A program made the position numbers and the translations under genes. A stretch of 64,000 nucleotides of DNA, taken from positions 1 through 64,000 of the forward strand of contig JAHEDY010000003.1 of assembly GCA_024640985.1 (NCBI GenBank), given 5' to 3'. Positions within the stretch are counted from its first letter, which is position 1. Each line of letters begins with the position of its first letter. Positions 12,107-21,609 of this stretch are shown in pieces. This stretch comes from Gammaproteobacteria bacterium (GTDB lineage: Bacteria; Pseudomonadota; Gammaproteobacteria; Pseudomonadales; Litorivicinaceae). The notes under the pieces were generated by a model, which saw only the letters and a program-made list of their open reading frames with translations, did not search any database and was not told the origin of the DNA.

Positions 12107-12555
12107 TAACGCGTTCCCGTGTGGCCAAAGCCACCCTCACCGCGGGTGGAGGATTCGAAGTCGTCAACCTCGATAAAGGTTGGCTGAATGACAGGAGTGA
12201 TCACCAGTTGCGCGATGCGGTCTCCAGGTTCAATCGTTTGTGGTTCTTGGCCGCGGTTCCAGGTCGAAATTTTGAGCTCACCCTGATAGTCCGAATCGAT
12301 TAAGCCAACTAAATTTCCAAGGACAAGCCCGCGATGCCCAAGCCCGCTTCTGGGTAAAATCATCGCGCAGAAGCCGGGATCCTCGAGATGAATGGCGATG
12401 CCTGTTCCGATCAGGATGGTTTCGCCGGGTGCCAAGGTCACCGATTCATCAAGGCATGCTCGCAAATCGACGCCTGCAGACCCTGGAGTACCGACTTCCG
12501 GAATGGGCCAGTGGGTTCCCACGCGTGGATCCAGCCGTTTGAATTTCAGGTTCAT
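12106..12555 (-). CDS. dut: dUTP diphosphatase
   Basis: Hydrolyses dUTP to dUMP, keeping uracil out of DNA and feeding dTMP synthesis. The 149-residue trimeric-type enzyme has its five motifs: [38 protein letters not shown] and the C-terminal glycine-rich [12 protein letters not shown] that closes over the substrate. One base separates it from coaBC; dut-coaBC pairing is common in gammaproteobacteria. Confidence 0.96.
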
Positions 12556-12556
12556 T

Positions 12557-13771
12557 TCAGATCCTTGTGTTTAATCGTTCAGAAAGAGTATTGAGAATAT
12601 CGATCGCCACTTGAGATTTTGAGCCCGAGACAACCTGTGCATCTCCATGACTTGAGAGGATCGTGGCTTGGGTGTCATCTTGTCCGAAGATTTGTCCGTT
12701 TTCGACACAGTTTGCAATGATGATATCGAGCGATTTTGCCGTCAGTTTTTGGGTTGCATGAGCCAGCATATCGTCGGTTTCTGCGGCAAACCCAACGACC
12801 AACTTTGGCCGATTCTTGGCATTGGCCACTGATTGAATAATGTCGGGGTTTTCCGTGAGTGTGATGTGTGACAGATCATCTGTGGATTTTTTGAGTTTGT
12901 TGGCTGATGGGTGCGAAGGCCGCATATCGCATACTGCTGCAGCTCCGATAAATAGATCCGTGTCATCGAGCGATTGGTGAACAGCCTCGAACATTTCGGC
13001 AGCTGTTTCCACGTCAATGCGAGACACACCAACAGGTGTTTGCAAATACACAGGTCCGGCAATTAACGTGACGCTGGCGCCGAGCCGGCTGGCCGCTTCA
13101 GCCAACGCAAATCCCATTTTTCCAGAAGAGCGGTTGGCGATGTAGCGCACGGGGTCGATTGGCTCATGGGTTGGGCCTGCGGTAATCACAACTTTCCGTT
13201 TGGCAAGCGGTCCTCGCGACAAGGCAGATTCGAGCGTGAGAACGATATCCATCGGCTCAGACATCCGACCTGAGCCAACGTCTCCACAGGCTTGAATGCC
13301 TGAGTCTGGTCCGACGATGTGTGTCCCTGAGCTGACTAACCGCTGCAGATTCTCCTGGGCGAGATCGTGTTTCCACATTTGCTGATTCATGGCTGGGGCG
13401 ATGGCTTTTTCACAATGAGCAGCAACCCAGAGGGTTGTTAAAAGATCAGGCGCCTGACCCTGAGCCAACTGAGCCAGGGTATTGGCTGTGCAGGGCGCAA
13501 CAAGAATGAGGTCAGCCCAGCGCGCAAGTTCAATATGCCCCATTCCAGCCTCTGCTTTGGGGTCTAACAGGGACAGTCGAACTTCGCGGCCCGTGAGGGC
13601 TTGAAAGGTTAAAGGGCTGACAAAGGCTGTTGCCGATTCGGTCATCACGACCTGTACAACAGCCCCTCTACGCCCAAGCTCTCGCGCCAGTTCACAGGCT
13701 TTGTAACAGGCAATCCCGCCTGTTACACCAAGCACAATATGTTTGTTTTGAAACCAGGTTGTTTCCGCCAC
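12557..13771 (-). CDS. coaBC: Phosphopantothenoylcysteine decarboxylase/synthetase
   Basis: Bifunctional coenzyme A enzyme of 404 residues. The N-terminal flavin decarboxylase half (CoaC) has [10 protein letters not shown] at residues 14-23 and PAMNQQMW, the substrate clamp. The C-terminal CTP-dependent synthetase half (CoaB) has [22 protein letters not shown] around the middle and VGFAAETDD. The start is GTG at 13771 after AAGGGA. coaD, which acts later in the same pathway, lies about 2 kb to the right. Confidence 0.95.
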   Translation of the reverse strand: MAETTWFQNKHIVLGVTGGIACYKACELARELGRRGAVVQVVMTESATAFVSPLTFQALTGREVRLSLLDPKAEAGMGHIELARWADLILVAPCTANTLAQLAQGQAPDLLTTLWVAAHCEKAIAPAMNQQMWKHDLAQENLQRLVSSGTHIVGPDSGIQACGDVGSGRMSEPMDIVLTLESALSRGPLAKRKVVITAGPTHEPIDPVRYIANRSSGKMGFALAEAASRLGASVTLIAGPVYLQTPVGVSRIDVETAAEMFEAVHQSLDDTDLFIGAAAVCDMRPSHPSANKLKKSTDDLSHITLTENPDIIQSVANAKNRPKLVVGFAAETDDMLAHATQKLTAKSLDIIIANCVENGQIFGQDDTQATILSSHGDAQVVSGSKSQVAIDILNTLSERLNTRI

Positions 13772-13853
13772 AGACGTTCCCTTATCAGTTATACGGCAAC
13801 CATATCATGAGAGAATGAAACAGCCGATGCTCCGATTGATGATTAATTCTCTC

Positions 13854-13882
13854 TTGTATGTTCTGCACAGCGACGCTATCAT
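13854..13882 (+). promoter_or_regulatory. Probable sigma70 promoter of rpmB-rpmG
   Basis: TTGTAT (13854-13859), a 17-base spacer and TATCAT (13877-13882) lie about 45 bases upstream of rpmB. The -10 matches consensus at 5 of 6 positions and spacing is ideal; the -35 is weaker. Confidence 0.5.
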
Positions 13883-13928
13883 TCGCGTCCATTTTTTCAC
13901 GGTCTGTGCAACAGAGGCGAATCCAATT

Positions 13929-14165
13929 ATGTCAAAGGTGTGCCAAGTAACAGGAAAGCGTCCTGCAACCGGCAACAACGTGTCGCATTCGAATATTAAG
14001 ACGAAGCGTCGCTTCCTTCCGAACCTGCATTGGCATCGGTTCTGGGTTGAGGCTGAGAAGCGTTTTGTGCGTCTTCGCGTGTCAACAAAAGGAATGCGCA
14101 TTATCGATAAACAGGGGATTGATGCTGTGTTAGCTGATATCCGCTCACGTGGCGAAAAGGTATAA
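13929..14165 (+). CDS. rpmB: 50S ribosomal protein L28
   Basis: 78 residues starting [20 protein letters not shown], the standard L28 N-terminus, with KRRFLPNLH and the C-terminal [12 protein letters not shown]. The open frame extends 38 codons upstream, but the ATG at 13929 has GAGGCG in front and gives the family length. Followed after 3 bases by rpmG, the usual rpmBG pair. It carries one cysteine only, so no zinc site. Confidence 0.97.
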   Translation: MSKVCQVTGKRPATGNNVSHSNIKTKRRFLPNLHWHRFWVEAEKRFVRLRVSTKGMRIIDKQGIDAVLADIRSRGEKV

Positions 14166-14168
14166 TCC

Positions 14169-14324
14169 ATGCGTGACAAAATTAAATTAGTGTCTTCTGC
14201 GGGAACTGGTCATTACTACACGACCGATAAGAACAAGCGAAACACTCCAGATAAGCTTGAGTTCAAAAAGTATGATCCCGTGGTTCGTAAGCACGTGATC
14301 TACAAGGAAGCGAAAATTAAGTAA
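14169..14324 (+). CDS. rpmG: 50S ribosomal protein L33
   Basis: 51-residue L33, beginning [19 protein letters not shown] and ending YKEAKIK. It has no zinc-binding CxxC pairs, so it is the zinc-independent form. It lies 3 bases after rpmB, and the stop at 14322 is 5 bases before the mutM start, so the three genes are probably one transcript. Confidence 0.97.
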   Translation: MRDKIKLVSSAGTGHYYTTDKNKRNTPDKLEFKKYDPVVRKHVIYKEAKIK

Positions 14325-14329
14325 GGCTT

Positions 14330-15139
14330 GTGCCTGAGCTTCCAGAAGTCGAGACAACGGCGCGAGGTATCGCGCCGTTTCTAATTGGGCAGCAGTTCAC
14401 GCATGTGCGCGTGCATCAACCCTCTCTCCGATGGCCTATCCCGTCTGATTTTGAGCAACGACTCAACAACGAAATCTGTGTTTCGGTCGAGCGTCGTGCC
14501 AAATATCTCATAATTGAAACAACGAATACCCAAATCGTCTCTCACCTCGGAATGAGTGGCTCATTTCGTCTAGTTGATCCGACAACACCATTGAAAAAGC
14601 ATGATCATGTGCAAATTCGCGTCGGCGATTTGGAACTGCGCTACCACGATCCACGTCGATTTGGCTGTTTATTGTGGTGTGAGTCAGATCGCGCTCAACA
14701 ATTGCTTCAGCATTTGGGTCCGGAACCGCTGTCAGATGCTTTCAATGGTGCTTGGTTATTTGCGCGATCAAGAGGTCGTCATCTTGCGGTTAAATCATTC
14801 ATCATGACCAATGCCATTGTTGTCGGGGTTGGGAATATTTATGCGTCTGAATCGCTTTTTCTCTCAGGAATTCATCCGCAAAGAGCAGCGAACCGCATCT
14901 CAGCCGTGCGGTACGAGCGGTTAGCAGCAGAGATCAAAGAGGTCTTGGCGCGTGCCATTGCCTCTGGCGGTACGACCTTGCGTGACTTTGTGAATGGACA
15001 AGGTGAGCCAGGGTATTTTCAACAAACGCTCGCTGTCTATGGGCGCGATGGAGAGCCATGCCGTCACTGTGCTCAGCCGATTCAGAGTCGAGTGATTGGT
15101 GGCCGAAATAGTTACTATTGCTTGACCTGTCAGCGCTAG
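14330..15139 (+). CDS. mutM: Formamidopyrimidine-DNA glycosylase
   Basis: Removes 8-oxoguanine and other oxidised purines and nicks the abasic site. PELPEVETT at the N-terminus supplies the catalytic proline and glutamates; KYLIIE, the helix-two-turn-helix [13 protein letters not shown], and a C-terminal zinc finger with four cysteines (CRHC...CLTC) are all present. 269 residues is normal. The start is a GTG at 14330 with AAGG overlapping the rpmG stop. Tail-to-tail 4-base overlap with coaD. Confidence 0.96.
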   Translation: MPELPEVETTARGIAPFLIGQQFTHVRVHQPSLRWPIPSDFEQRLNNEICVSVERRAKYLIIETTNTQIVSHLGMSGSFRLVDPTTPLKKHDHVQIRVGDLELRYHDPRRFGCLLWCESDRAQQLLQHLGPEPLSDAFNGAWLFARSRGRHLAVKSFIMTNAIVVGVGNIYASESLFLSGIHPQRAANRISAVRYERLAAEIKEVLARAIASGGTTLRDFVNGQGEPGYFQQTLAVYGRDGEPCRHCAQPIQSRVIGGRNSYYCLTCQR

Positions 15140-15615
15140 CGGTCGAAGTGCGCCTTTAAGGCAGTCGCAACAGGCTGAGGAACAAATGCCTCAACCTGGC
15201 CGTCAAGTCGCGCAACCTCTTTCACCAGCGTAGACGAAATAAAGCTGTAATGTTCGACCGGCGTTAAGAAGAGACTTTCGAGCTCTGGCGCCAGTTGTTT
15301 ATTCAGATTGGCGAGCTGCAGTTCATATTCATAATCCGCAACTGCTCGTAAACCTCGCAGTAATACGCGCGCGCCAACTGCCTGTGCAAAGTTCGCAAGC
15401 AGGGTGTGGAAGCCGCGAATTTCCACATTATCGAGATGTTCCAGTGACTGTTCGGCAAGTTGTACCCGAGTATCTAAATCAAAAACTGGGGTTTTATGCG
15501 TTGAGCCTGCCACTCCAACAATGACACGGTCAAAAATTCGAGCAGCACGCTCAACAACGTGCACGTGTCCATTAGTGATCGGGTCAAATGTTCCCGGATA
15601 AACAGCGATGGTCAT
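15136..15615 (-). CDS. coaD: Phosphopantetheine adenylyltransferase
   Basis: Fourth-step coenzyme A enzyme (4'-phosphopantetheine to dephospho-CoA). The 159 residues start [17 protein letters not shown], the nucleotidyltransferase T/HxGH motif, and contain [18 protein letters not shown] and the C-terminal [15 protein letters not shown]. It overlaps rsmD by 4 bases (rsmD-coaD is a common pair). Confidence 0.97.
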   Translation of the reverse strand: MTIAVYPGTFDPITNGHVHVVERAARIFDRVIVGVAGSTHKTPVFDLDTRVQLAEQSLEHLDNVEIRGFHTLLANFAQAVGARVLLRGLRAVADYEYELQLANLNKQLAPELESLFLTPVEHYSFISSTLVKEVARLDGQVEAFVPQPVATALKAHFDR

Positions 15616-16184
15616 GATGTTGGTCTCAATAAACGCAGCCAGTCCATGCCGGCCTTCAATTCCCTGATAACCTCAAATCCGTCGAGATTTAAGACTTCGT
15701 CCTTTTCGCTTTCAATCGCGAGTCGAGAGTCTGGCTGAACTTGACCGCGAATCCAAGTCAGAAACTCTTGAGTCATTCCATGGTGGAATGGTGGGTCAGC
15801 AAAGATGATGTCGGCGGTGTTGAAGATCGCGGCAGAGACATCGAATGTATCTGTGATCAGAATTGAGCTTTGATCCAGTCGTTGGAACCGCCTGAGATTC
15901 TCTTCGATCTGTCGGGCAACAGCTGGATCTTTCTCCACAAATGTGCAACGTGATGCACCTCGCGAAAGCGCCTCAAGGCCAAGCACTCCAGTTCCTGCGA
16001 AACAGTCAACGATTTCAGCGCCTGTGATCGCGGGCATTAACCAATTAAACAGAGTCTCGCGCACACGCGCTGGAGTTGGGCGCAATCCATCACGTTCTAA
16101 AACCTCAAGTTTTGACCGCTTCAATGAGCCGCCGATGATACGTACACCGGTATGCGTTTTCTGTTTGTTCGTCTCTCTTTTCAT
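15612..16184 (-). CDS. rsmD: 16S rRNA (guanine966-N2)-methyltransferase RsmD
   Basis: Rossmann-type SAM methyltransferase of 190 residues. [12 protein letters not shown], the SAM loop [19 protein letters not shown] and the amino-methyltransferase catalytic motif ADPPF are visible. The ATG at 16184 is used; an in-frame TTG at 16190 is possible but not needed. Divergent from ftsY with 49 bases between the starts. Confidence 0.94.
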   Translation of the reverse strand: MKRETNKQKTHTGVRIIGGSLKRSKLEVLERDGLRPTPARVRETLFNWLMPAITGAEIVDCFAGTGVLGLEALSRGASRCTFVEKDPAVARQIEENLRRFQRLDQSSILITDTFDVSAAIFNTADIIFADPPFHHGMTQEFLTWIRGQVQPDSRLAIESEKDEVLNLDGFEVIRELKAGMDWLRLLRPTS

Positions 16185-16233
16185 CAGCAAATGCTATCAT
16201 CTCGTCTCGCAATTTTTAGGATTTCCAATTGTC

Positions 16234-17304
16234 ATGACAGTCGATCCCGTTTTGCTTATCGGTGTTTTAGTCCTTGTCGTTCTCGTTGTCTGGTTCGTTT
16301 TTGGCCGAAAGAACAAAGTGCCTGATGACGCGACCCAGGCCGCCAAGCCAAGCGCGTCGGTTACCGAACAGGTGAGGGCGACGGAGGCTTCGGAGCCGGC
16401 GAGCTTTTTTAGTGCGTTGGCTCGCTCACGTTCCCAGTTATCGACAAGCCTGAAAACATTATTCAGCGGCGGGTTCGATGAAGAGATCCGTGAAGATCTT
16501 GAGGCCATCTTGCTGTCATCGGATGTCGGCGTCGACACCACTGATTGGGTATTAGAAACACTTGAGGCACGCTCAAAACAGGACGGGATCACTGATGCTG
16601 ACGGACTGCTCCGGTTGCTGAAAGAGATTTTGGCATCCACGCTCAGTGCTGCGGAAGTTCGAGTGGATGACAGCGCAAACAAACCACATGTGGTTTTGAT
16701 GATCGGTGTGAATGGTGTTGGTAAAACAACGACCATTGGTAAATTAGCCCATCGGTATCAGGCGGCGAATAAGACCGTCTTGTTGGCGGCGGGCGATACC
16801 TTCAGAGCGGCGGCCGTTGAGCAACTGAAAACCTGGGGGGATCGCAATGGTGTGCCGGTGATCGCTCAAGAAACCGGGGCAGATTCGGCTTCTGTGTTGT
16901 TCGACGCTTGCGAGTCGGCAAAGGCGCGCGGCACTGACATTGTGCTGGCCGATACGGCCGGTCGTTTGCAAAACAAAGCAAATTTGATGAATGAGCTTGA
17001 AAAAATTGGCCGGGTGCTCGGTAAGCTGGGGATCGGAGCCCCGCATGAAGTGTTGTTGGTGCTCGATGCGGGAACTGGGCAGAACGCGATCAGCCAAGCT
17101 CGTGAGTTTGCCAAGGCGATTCAGCCGACAGGCTTGGTATTAACAAAGCTCGATGGAACCGCTAAAGGCGGAATTGTGTTCGCACTATCACGTGAATTCG
17201 GGCTGCCAATCCGCTACGTCGGTTTGGGTGAAAAGGCCGAAGATCTCCGTGAATTTGATGCAACAGCCTTTGTTGATGCGATTTTTTCGGAGACAGCTGA
17301 GTGA
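16234..17304 (+). CDS. ftsY: Signal recognition particle receptor FtsY
   Basis: SRP receptor GTPase for co-translational membrane targeting. From the ATG at 16234 the protein has 356 residues. Residues 7-24 form an uninterrupted hydrophobic segment (VLLIGVLVLVVLVVWFVFG), followed by a linker of about 45 residues and then the NG domain: G1 GVNGVGKTTTIGKLA, AAGDTFRAAAVEQL, ADTAGRLQNK and LTKLDGTAKGG. The predicted membrane helix replaces the long acidic A domain of E. coli FtsY. The frame is open far upstream, but those codons lie over rsmD. First gene of ftsY-ftsE-ftsX. Confidence 0.94.
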   Translation: MTVDPVLLIGVLVLVVLVVWFVFGRKNKVPDDATQAAKPSASVTEQVRATEASEPASFFSALARSRSQLSTSLKTLFSGGFDEEIREDLEAILLSSDVGVDTTDWVLETLEARSKQDGITDADGLLRLLKEILASTLSAAEVRVDDSANKPHVVLMIGVNGVGKTTTIGKLAHRYQAANKTVLLAAGDTFRAAAVEQLKTWGDRNGVPVIAQETGADSASVLFDACESAKARGTDIVLADTAGRLQNKANLMNELEKIGRVLGKLGIGAPHEVLLVLDAGTGQNAISQAREFAKAIQPTGLVLTKLDGTAKGGIVFALSREFGLPIRYVGLGEKAEDLREFDATAFVDAIFSETAE

Positions 17305-17975
17305 TTGAGTTTGAGCGCGTCGCCAAAGTCTATGAAGGTCAACGCGCAGCGCTCTCGAATGTGAATTTTCGACTCGCTCCCGGTGAGATGGCATTTCTCA
17401 CAGGTCACTCAGGTGCCGGTAAATCGACGCTGTTGCGATTGATTTTGGGATTGGAAACAGCCTCATCTGGCGTCGTTCGGGTCGCAGGAACGGATTTGGC
17501 CACCCTATCGGGAGAGAAGCTTGCGCGCTATCGACGACGAGTTGGGGTGGTATTTCAGGATCCGAATCTCGAGGACGATTTGTCGGTCTATGACAATGTT
17601 GCCCTGCCGTTAAGGATTTCAGGCTTCAGTGAGTCTGAAATCCCGAAGCGCGTGAAGGCGGCACTGTCTCGTGTGGATCTTTCTGAGCAGGCGGCAGTTA
17701 GTCCAAGAGTTCTGTCCGGCGGCCAACAACAGCGAGTGGGGATTGCGCGAGCAATCGTGCATCGACCGGCACTGCTTGTGGCAGATGAACCTACCGGTAA
17801 CCTTGATCCTGAGTTGTCGGCGCGGGTGATGCGGATGTTTACTCAATTCCAGCAATTGGGTGTCACCATTTTAGTCGCTACACACGAGCGAGCAGTGGTT
17901 GAATCACTGCCCTTTCGTCGCCTGGTCATCGAACAAGGCCAATTGGTCTCTGATGGCATGGGAGCGAGCCGATGA
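17301..17975 (+). CDS. ftsE: Cell division ATP-binding protein FtsE
   Basis: ABC ATPase that with FtsX activates septal peptidoglycan hydrolases. 224 residues with Walker A TGHSGAGKST, Q-loop FQDPNLEDDLS, signature LSGGQQQRVGIARAI, Walker B LLVADEPTGNLDP and the H-loop ATHER. It starts with GTG inside the ftsY stop (4-base overlap) and overlaps ftsX by 4 bases. Confidence 0.96.
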   Translation: MIEFERVAKVYEGQRAALSNVNFRLAPGEMAFLTGHSGAGKSTLLRLILGLETASSGVVRVAGTDLATLSGEKLARYRRRVGVVFQDPNLEDDLSVYDNVALPLRISGFSESEIPKRVKAALSRVDLSEQAAVSPRVLSGGQQQRVGIARAIVHRPALLVADEPTGNLDPELSARVMRMFTQFQQLGVTILVATHERAVVESLPFRRLVIEQGQLVSDGMGASR

Positions 17976-18877
17976 ATCGCTGGATTCTTGACCATTCTCA
18001 GGCGATGAAAGACGCATGGAAGCGCACATCCGATCGCTTGACGCCGTTTGTGGTGCTGGTTCTGTTGTTGGGTATCTTGCTCGCGCTTCCGGGTTGGCTT
18101 GCTCAGATTTGGCTTGGTATGGCCACGTTGATCCCGGAAGAGGTGGTGCAAAGTGAAGCCATTGTCTTTTTGGAAAAAGATCTCGAGGCTGAGACGCGAA
18201 TCGATCTCGAGCGAATCCTCACTGAAATGGAAGAGACCGATCAGGTGGTGTTTGTCCCGAAAAGTGCTGCTCTCGATGCACTCAGTGCTGAGGACGGCTT
18301 GGCACCGATCGCTGATTTGAAATCCAATAATCCATTGCCAGATGCGTTACGCGTGAAGTTTTCGATCATCGCTGGTGAGGCCAAAGAAAGCCAAATTGTC
18401 CAAATGCTGGGGTCAGACGACCGTGTCTTGTCACTTCGATATTACCCCTCGACTCGCATTCAGTATGCGTCGCTGGTGGAAATGCTGGGTTTCCTCGGAA
18501 TTGGCTTGTCAGCTTTGACGATTATCGGTGTGTTGATGGCCGTCTTCTTGGTGTCTGCTGCTGATGTTGTGGATGATCGTCGGCGAATTGAGCTGTATAC
18601 CCTGCTAGGTGCATCACACCGATTTATCCGTCGCCCGTATTTGTATCGCGCCACTTTGCTTGGAGTCTTGGCTGGATTGTCGGCGTGTCTTGTGATTGTC
18701 ATATTAAATGAGGTATTGTCGTCGGCCCTCGCATCAAATTTGAAAGCCTTGGATGAACGGCTTGAAAATATCCCCATGGACGGTCGAATTCTATTCGGTG
18801 TGGCGAGCATCGCGGTGCTAGCGAGTTGGGTTGGTGCGGAGCGTGCTGTTAGTCGGCGACTCAAAGCCCTTCATTGA
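17972..18877 (+). CDS. ftsX: Cell division permease-like protein FtsX
   Basis: Membrane partner of FtsE, 301 residues. One hydrophobic helix lies at about residues 22-45 (FVVLVLLLGILLALPGW). An extracytoplasmic domain of about 120 residues follows, then three more helices near 170-200, 220-245 and the C-terminus, the type VII ABC topology. The segment VVDDRRRIELYTLLGASHRFIRRP is the cytoplasmic coupling loop typical of FtsX. Confidence 0.95.
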   Translation: MNRWILDHSQAMKDAWKRTSDRLTPFVVLVLLLGILLALPGWLAQIWLGMATLIPEEVVQSEAIVFLEKDLEAETRIDLERILTEMEETDQVVFVPKSAALDALSAEDGLAPIADLKSNNPLPDALRVKFSIIAGEAKESQIVQMLGSDDRVLSLRYYPSTRIQYASLVEMLGFLGIGLSALTIIGVLMAVFLVSAADVVDDRRRIELYTLLGASHRFIRRPYLYRATLLGVLAGLSACLVIVILNEVLSSALASNLKALDERLENIPMDGRILFGVASIAVLASWVGAERAVSRRLKALH

Positions 18878-18917
18878 TGACAAAAGGGCGCGAATCTAAG
18901 TTGATTTTCGGCGCGGT

Positions 18918-18946
18918 GGAACTAAAACAAAGTTATACTGTCTATA
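18918..18946 (+). promoter_or_regulatory. Candidate sigmaE-type promoter upstream of rpoH
   Basis: GGAACTA at 18918-18924, a 16-base spacer, then TCTATA at 18941-18946. This resembles the extracytoplasmic-stress sigma consensus (GGAACTT, TCTGA-like), and in E. coli one rpoH promoter is sigmaE-dependent with similar spacing. A TATACT at 18934-18939 may be a separate housekeeping -10, but no good -35 was found for it. Confidence 0.45.
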
Positions 18947-19016
18947 TACTACGAAAGGCTAAACAAGGAGGTCGGCGACGTCACGTATGCAGGAGCTAAC
19001 TGAAACGAGGTGTGTT

Positions 19017-19871
19017 ATGCCGAAAATATCGAATTTACCTGTTGAAGTGTTACTTCCAGGTGGCAAGATTGAGGCTTATGTTCAAGCGGTTAGTCAAATT
19101 CCAATTTTGACCGCTGAAGAAGAGAAAGAAATTGCAGATCGCTTGTACTATGACAACGATCTCGATGCTGCGCGTTCATTGGTCATGTCGCATCTGCGCT
19201 TTGTGGTGCACATTGCGAGAAGCTACTCCGGATATGGATTGCCTCAGGCGGATCTGATTCAGGAAGGCAACGTTGGCTTGATGAAAGCAGTGAAGCGTTT
19301 TAATCCTGAAATGGGAGTTCGCTTGGTATCCTTTGCTGTGCATTGGATTAAGGCGGAAATGCATGAGTACATCTTGAGAAATTGGCGAATTGTCAAAGTC
19401 GCAACGACGAAAGCTCAGCGGAAGATGTTTTTCAACTTGAGAAGCGCCAAGAAGAAATTGGCTTGGTTTACTGCTGACGAAGTGAAAAACGTTGCCAATG
19501 ACTTAGGCGTCAGCGAAGACGTTGTTCGGCAAATGGAAGGCCGATTGTCGGCTCAAGATATGGCTTTTGACGGCTATACGGATGACGATGATGATTTGTC
19601 ATTGGCACCAGCGCACTATCTGGAAGCATTGGATGCCGATCCGGCTCAAATCCTTGAAAAACAGGATTGGACGCAAGACGCTACTGATCGGCTCTATTCA
19701 GCGCTGTCTGATCTCGATGATCGCAGCAAGGATATCTTGGCCAGTCGCTGGTTGGCGGATCAGAAAGCGACGCTGCACGAGCTCGCAGGGAAGTATAATG
19801 TCTCTGCGGAACGCATTCGGCAGCTGGAAAAGAATGCGATGAAGAAGGTCAAAACGGCACTCGTTGCTTAA
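19017..19871 (+). CDS. rpoH: RNA polymerase heat-shock sigma factor RpoH (sigma32)
   Basis: 284 residues from the ATG at 19017. Region 2 has [29 protein letters not shown]; the RpoH box QRKMFFNLR, which separates sigma32 from other group sigmas, is present; region 4.2 ([16 protein letters not shown]) ends the protein. An in-frame ATG at 18987 is possible, but its AAGGAGG lies 15 bases away, while the chosen ATG has GAGG at 6 bases. It follows ftsX after 139 bases of promoter DNA, the standard ftsYEX-rpoH order. A hairpin terminator lies right after. Confidence 0.96.
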   Translation: MPKISNLPVEVLLPGGKIEAYVQAVSQIPILTAEEEKEIADRLYYDNDLDAARSLVMSHLRFVVHIARSYSGYGLPQADLIQEGNVGLMKAVKRFNPEMGVRLVSFAVHWIKAEMHEYILRNWRIVKVATTKAQRKMFFNLRSAKKKLAWFTADEVKNVANDLGVSEDVVRQMEGRLSAQDMAFDGYTDDDDDLSLAPAHYLEALDADPAQILEKQDWTQDATDRLYSALSDLDDRSKDILASRWLADQKATLHELAGKYNVSAERIRQLEKNAMKKVKTALVA

Positions 19872-19889
19872 TTGAAGCTAGTTTTGACG

Positions 19890-19916
19890 AAAAGGCCGCT
19901 GTTGCGGCCTTTTTTA
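19890..19916 (+). terminator. Rho-independent terminator of rpoH
   Basis: AAAAGGCCGC, loop TGTT, GCGGCCTTTT, followed by more T's. A 10-base perfect stem with a T-run, 18 bases after the rpoH stop. The clearest terminator in the window. Confidence 0.9.
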
Positions 19917-19930
19917 TTGAAGGAAGATGC

Positions 19931-20128
19931 ATGCAAATATCGGTGAATGGTCAGACCGAGCAGGTTGATATACAAAGCCTTGAGGATTATCTGACCGCTC
20001 GAGGTTTGTTGGGTCGACGGATTGCCGTTGAGCACAACGGTGAGATTGTCCCGAAATCGCAATTTTCTCATGTCATGCTAGAGGATGGTGATGTGCTGGA
20101 AATCGTACAAGCCATTGGAGGAGGTTAA
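19931..20128 (+). CDS. thiS: Sulfur carrier protein ThiS
   Basis: 65-residue ubiquitin-like sulfur carrier for the thiazole half of thiamine. It starts MQISVNGQ and ends in the essential Gly-Gly (AIGGG), which is adenylated and turned into a thiocarboxylate. AGGAAG precedes the ATG. The thiG start codon directly follows its stop codon. No TPP riboswitch is recognisable in the 59 bases upstream, which hold the rpoH terminator. Confidence 0.95.
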   Translation: MQISVNGQTEQVDIQSLEDYLTARGLLGRRIAVEHNGEIVPKSQFSHVMLEDGDVLEIVQAIGGG

Positions 20129-20908
20129 GTGACAGATACAATTCAGGTTGGTTCATACACGTTAAAGTCCAGGTTGCTGGTCGGAACCGGGAAATACCGT
20201 GACTTGGACGAGACCGGCCGAGCAATTGAAGCCAGTGGGGCCGATGTGGTGACTATGGCTGTTCGTCGAACCAACTTGGGTCAAAACCCCAATGAACCGA
20301 ATCTATTGGATGTGATTTCACCGGACCGCTACACCTTATTACCTAATACTGCTGGCTGTCATACCGCGGACGATGCGGTTAGAACCTGTCGCCTTGCTCG
20401 AGAACTGTTAGATGGCCATCAGCTGGTGAAGCTCGAGGTCATTTCTCGATCTCGAACGCTCTACCCTGATGTTGTTGAGACATTAAATGCCGCACGAACT
20501 CTCGTTGATGAGGGATTTGAGGTGATGGTCTATACCTCCGATGATCCGTTAATCGCCATTGAACTGGAAGCCATTGGCTGCGTTGCTGTCATGCCATTGG
20601 GTGCACCAATCGGATCAGGTCTTGGTCTGCAGAATCCCTACAACATTCGGGAAATCCTCGACCAGTTGAAGGTTCCGGTCATTGTTGATGCAGGTGTGGG
20701 CACGGCATCGGATGCGACTGTGGCTATGGAGCTCGGCTGTGAGGGCGTTTTAATGAATACAGCCATCGCAGAAGCCAAGGATCCGGTCAAAATGGCCAGA
20801 GCCATGCGTTTGGCCATAGAAAGTGGTCGCCTAGCTTATGAAGCCGGCAGGATGCCAAGGAAACGGTATGCCGATGCATCCAGTCCAGAGACCGGATTGA
20901 TTGAATGA
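20129..20908 (+). CDS. thiG: Thiazole synthase ThiG
   Basis: Forms the thiamine thiazole phosphate from dehydroglycine, deoxyxylulose phosphate and ThiS thiocarboxylate. 259 residues, TIM barrel, with [20 protein letters not shown]-like region ([11 protein letters not shown]), the Schiff-base lysine segment LVKLEVI and [17 protein letters not shown]. It begins with GTG immediately after the thiS stop and has a strong GGAGGAGG. thiF, thiH or thiO are not in the window. Confidence 0.96.
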   Translation: MTDTIQVGSYTLKSRLLVGTGKYRDLDETGRAIEASGADVVTMAVRRTNLGQNPNEPNLLDVISPDRYTLLPNTAGCHTADDAVRTCRLARELLDGHQLVKLEVISRSRTLYPDVVETLNAARTLVDEGFEVMVYTSDDPLIAIELEAIGCVAVMPLGAPIGSGLGLQNPYNIREILDQLKVPVIVDAGVGTASDATVAMELGCEGVLMNTAIAEAKDPVKMARAMRLAIESGRLAYEAGRMPRKRYADASSPETGLIE

Positions 20909-21609
20909 CCGAGACGTTAAAGCAACGGACGATTCGAAGTTTTGTACTTCGTGCTGGTCGGATGACAGATGCGCAAGAGAAGGCCTACCAAACACTTTGG
21001 GATGAATATGGATTGGTTTGCCATCACCATCGAATCAACCTCGAAGAGGCTTTTGGGCGCGAAGCGCCTTTGGTCTGTGAGATTGGTTTTGGCATGGGTG
21101 ACTCGCTTCTAAACCAAGCAATCAATGAGCCGCATCGTGATTTTTTGGGGGTGGAAGTTCATAAGCCAGGCGTTGGCCGCTTGATGAATGAAGCGAAAAA
21201 AGCCGGTGTCACCAATCTGCGTGTGATTTGCGAAGACGCGGTTGAAGTTCTCGCCGATGGGCTTAGCCCTCAGTCGCTCGAGGGTGTACAGATTTACTTT
21301 CCAGATCCCTGGCACAAGAAGCGTCATCACAAACGACGCATCATCCAACCCAACTTCATCAATTTATTGGCGCATCGCGTCCGTCTGGGTGGCTTTTGTC
21401 ATTTGGCCACCGACTGGGCACCCTATGCCGAGTGGATGGTTCAGATCTTTAGTCAAAGTGCTGCGTGGCACAACACCTCAGAGGATGGCAGTTTCGTCCC
21501 GAGGCCAGATCGTCGACCCATCACCAAATTCGAAACGCGAGGCGAACGTCTAGGTCACGCCGTGTTCGATTTAGTGTATGAGCGTAAGGCCTCAGACCAG
21601 CATCTCTAA
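20905..21609 (+). CDS. trmB: tRNA (guanine46-N7)-methyltransferase
   Basis: 234-residue SAM methyltransferase. The family signatures are present: [13 protein letters not shown] (SAM loop), [11 protein letters not shown], and [19 protein letters not shown] (substrate and catalytic region). ATGA overlap with thiG; the 3' end overlaps hemW by 18 bases tail to tail. thiG-trmB-hemW proximity matches pseudomonads. Confidence 0.95.
   Translation: MTETLKQRTIRSFVLRAGRMTDAQEKAYQTLWDEYGLVCHHHRINLEEAFGREAPLVCEIGFGMGDSLLNQAINEPHRDFLGVEVHKPGVGRLMNEAKKAGVTNLRVICEDAVEVLADGLSPQSLEGVQIYFPDPWHKKRHHKRRIIQPNFINLLAHRVRLGGFCHLATDWAPYAEWMVQIFSQSAAWHNTSEDGSFVPRPDRRPITKFETRGERLGHAVFDLVYERKASDQHL

Noticed and set aside
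15943-16233. Extra 97 codons upstream of ftsY in the same frame
   Set aside because: They overlap rsmD on the other strand and do not match FtsY; the ATG at 16234 opens with the membrane segment next to the NG domain.
16197-16736. 179-codon frame antisense to ftsY
   Set aside because: It covers the FtsY N-terminus and G1 region, has a Ser/Thr-rich translation and no ribosome site; a shadow of ftsY.
19872-19930. TPP riboswitch before thiS
   Set aside because: The gap is only 59 bases and is filled by the rpoH terminator; the conserved CTGAGA core is absent.
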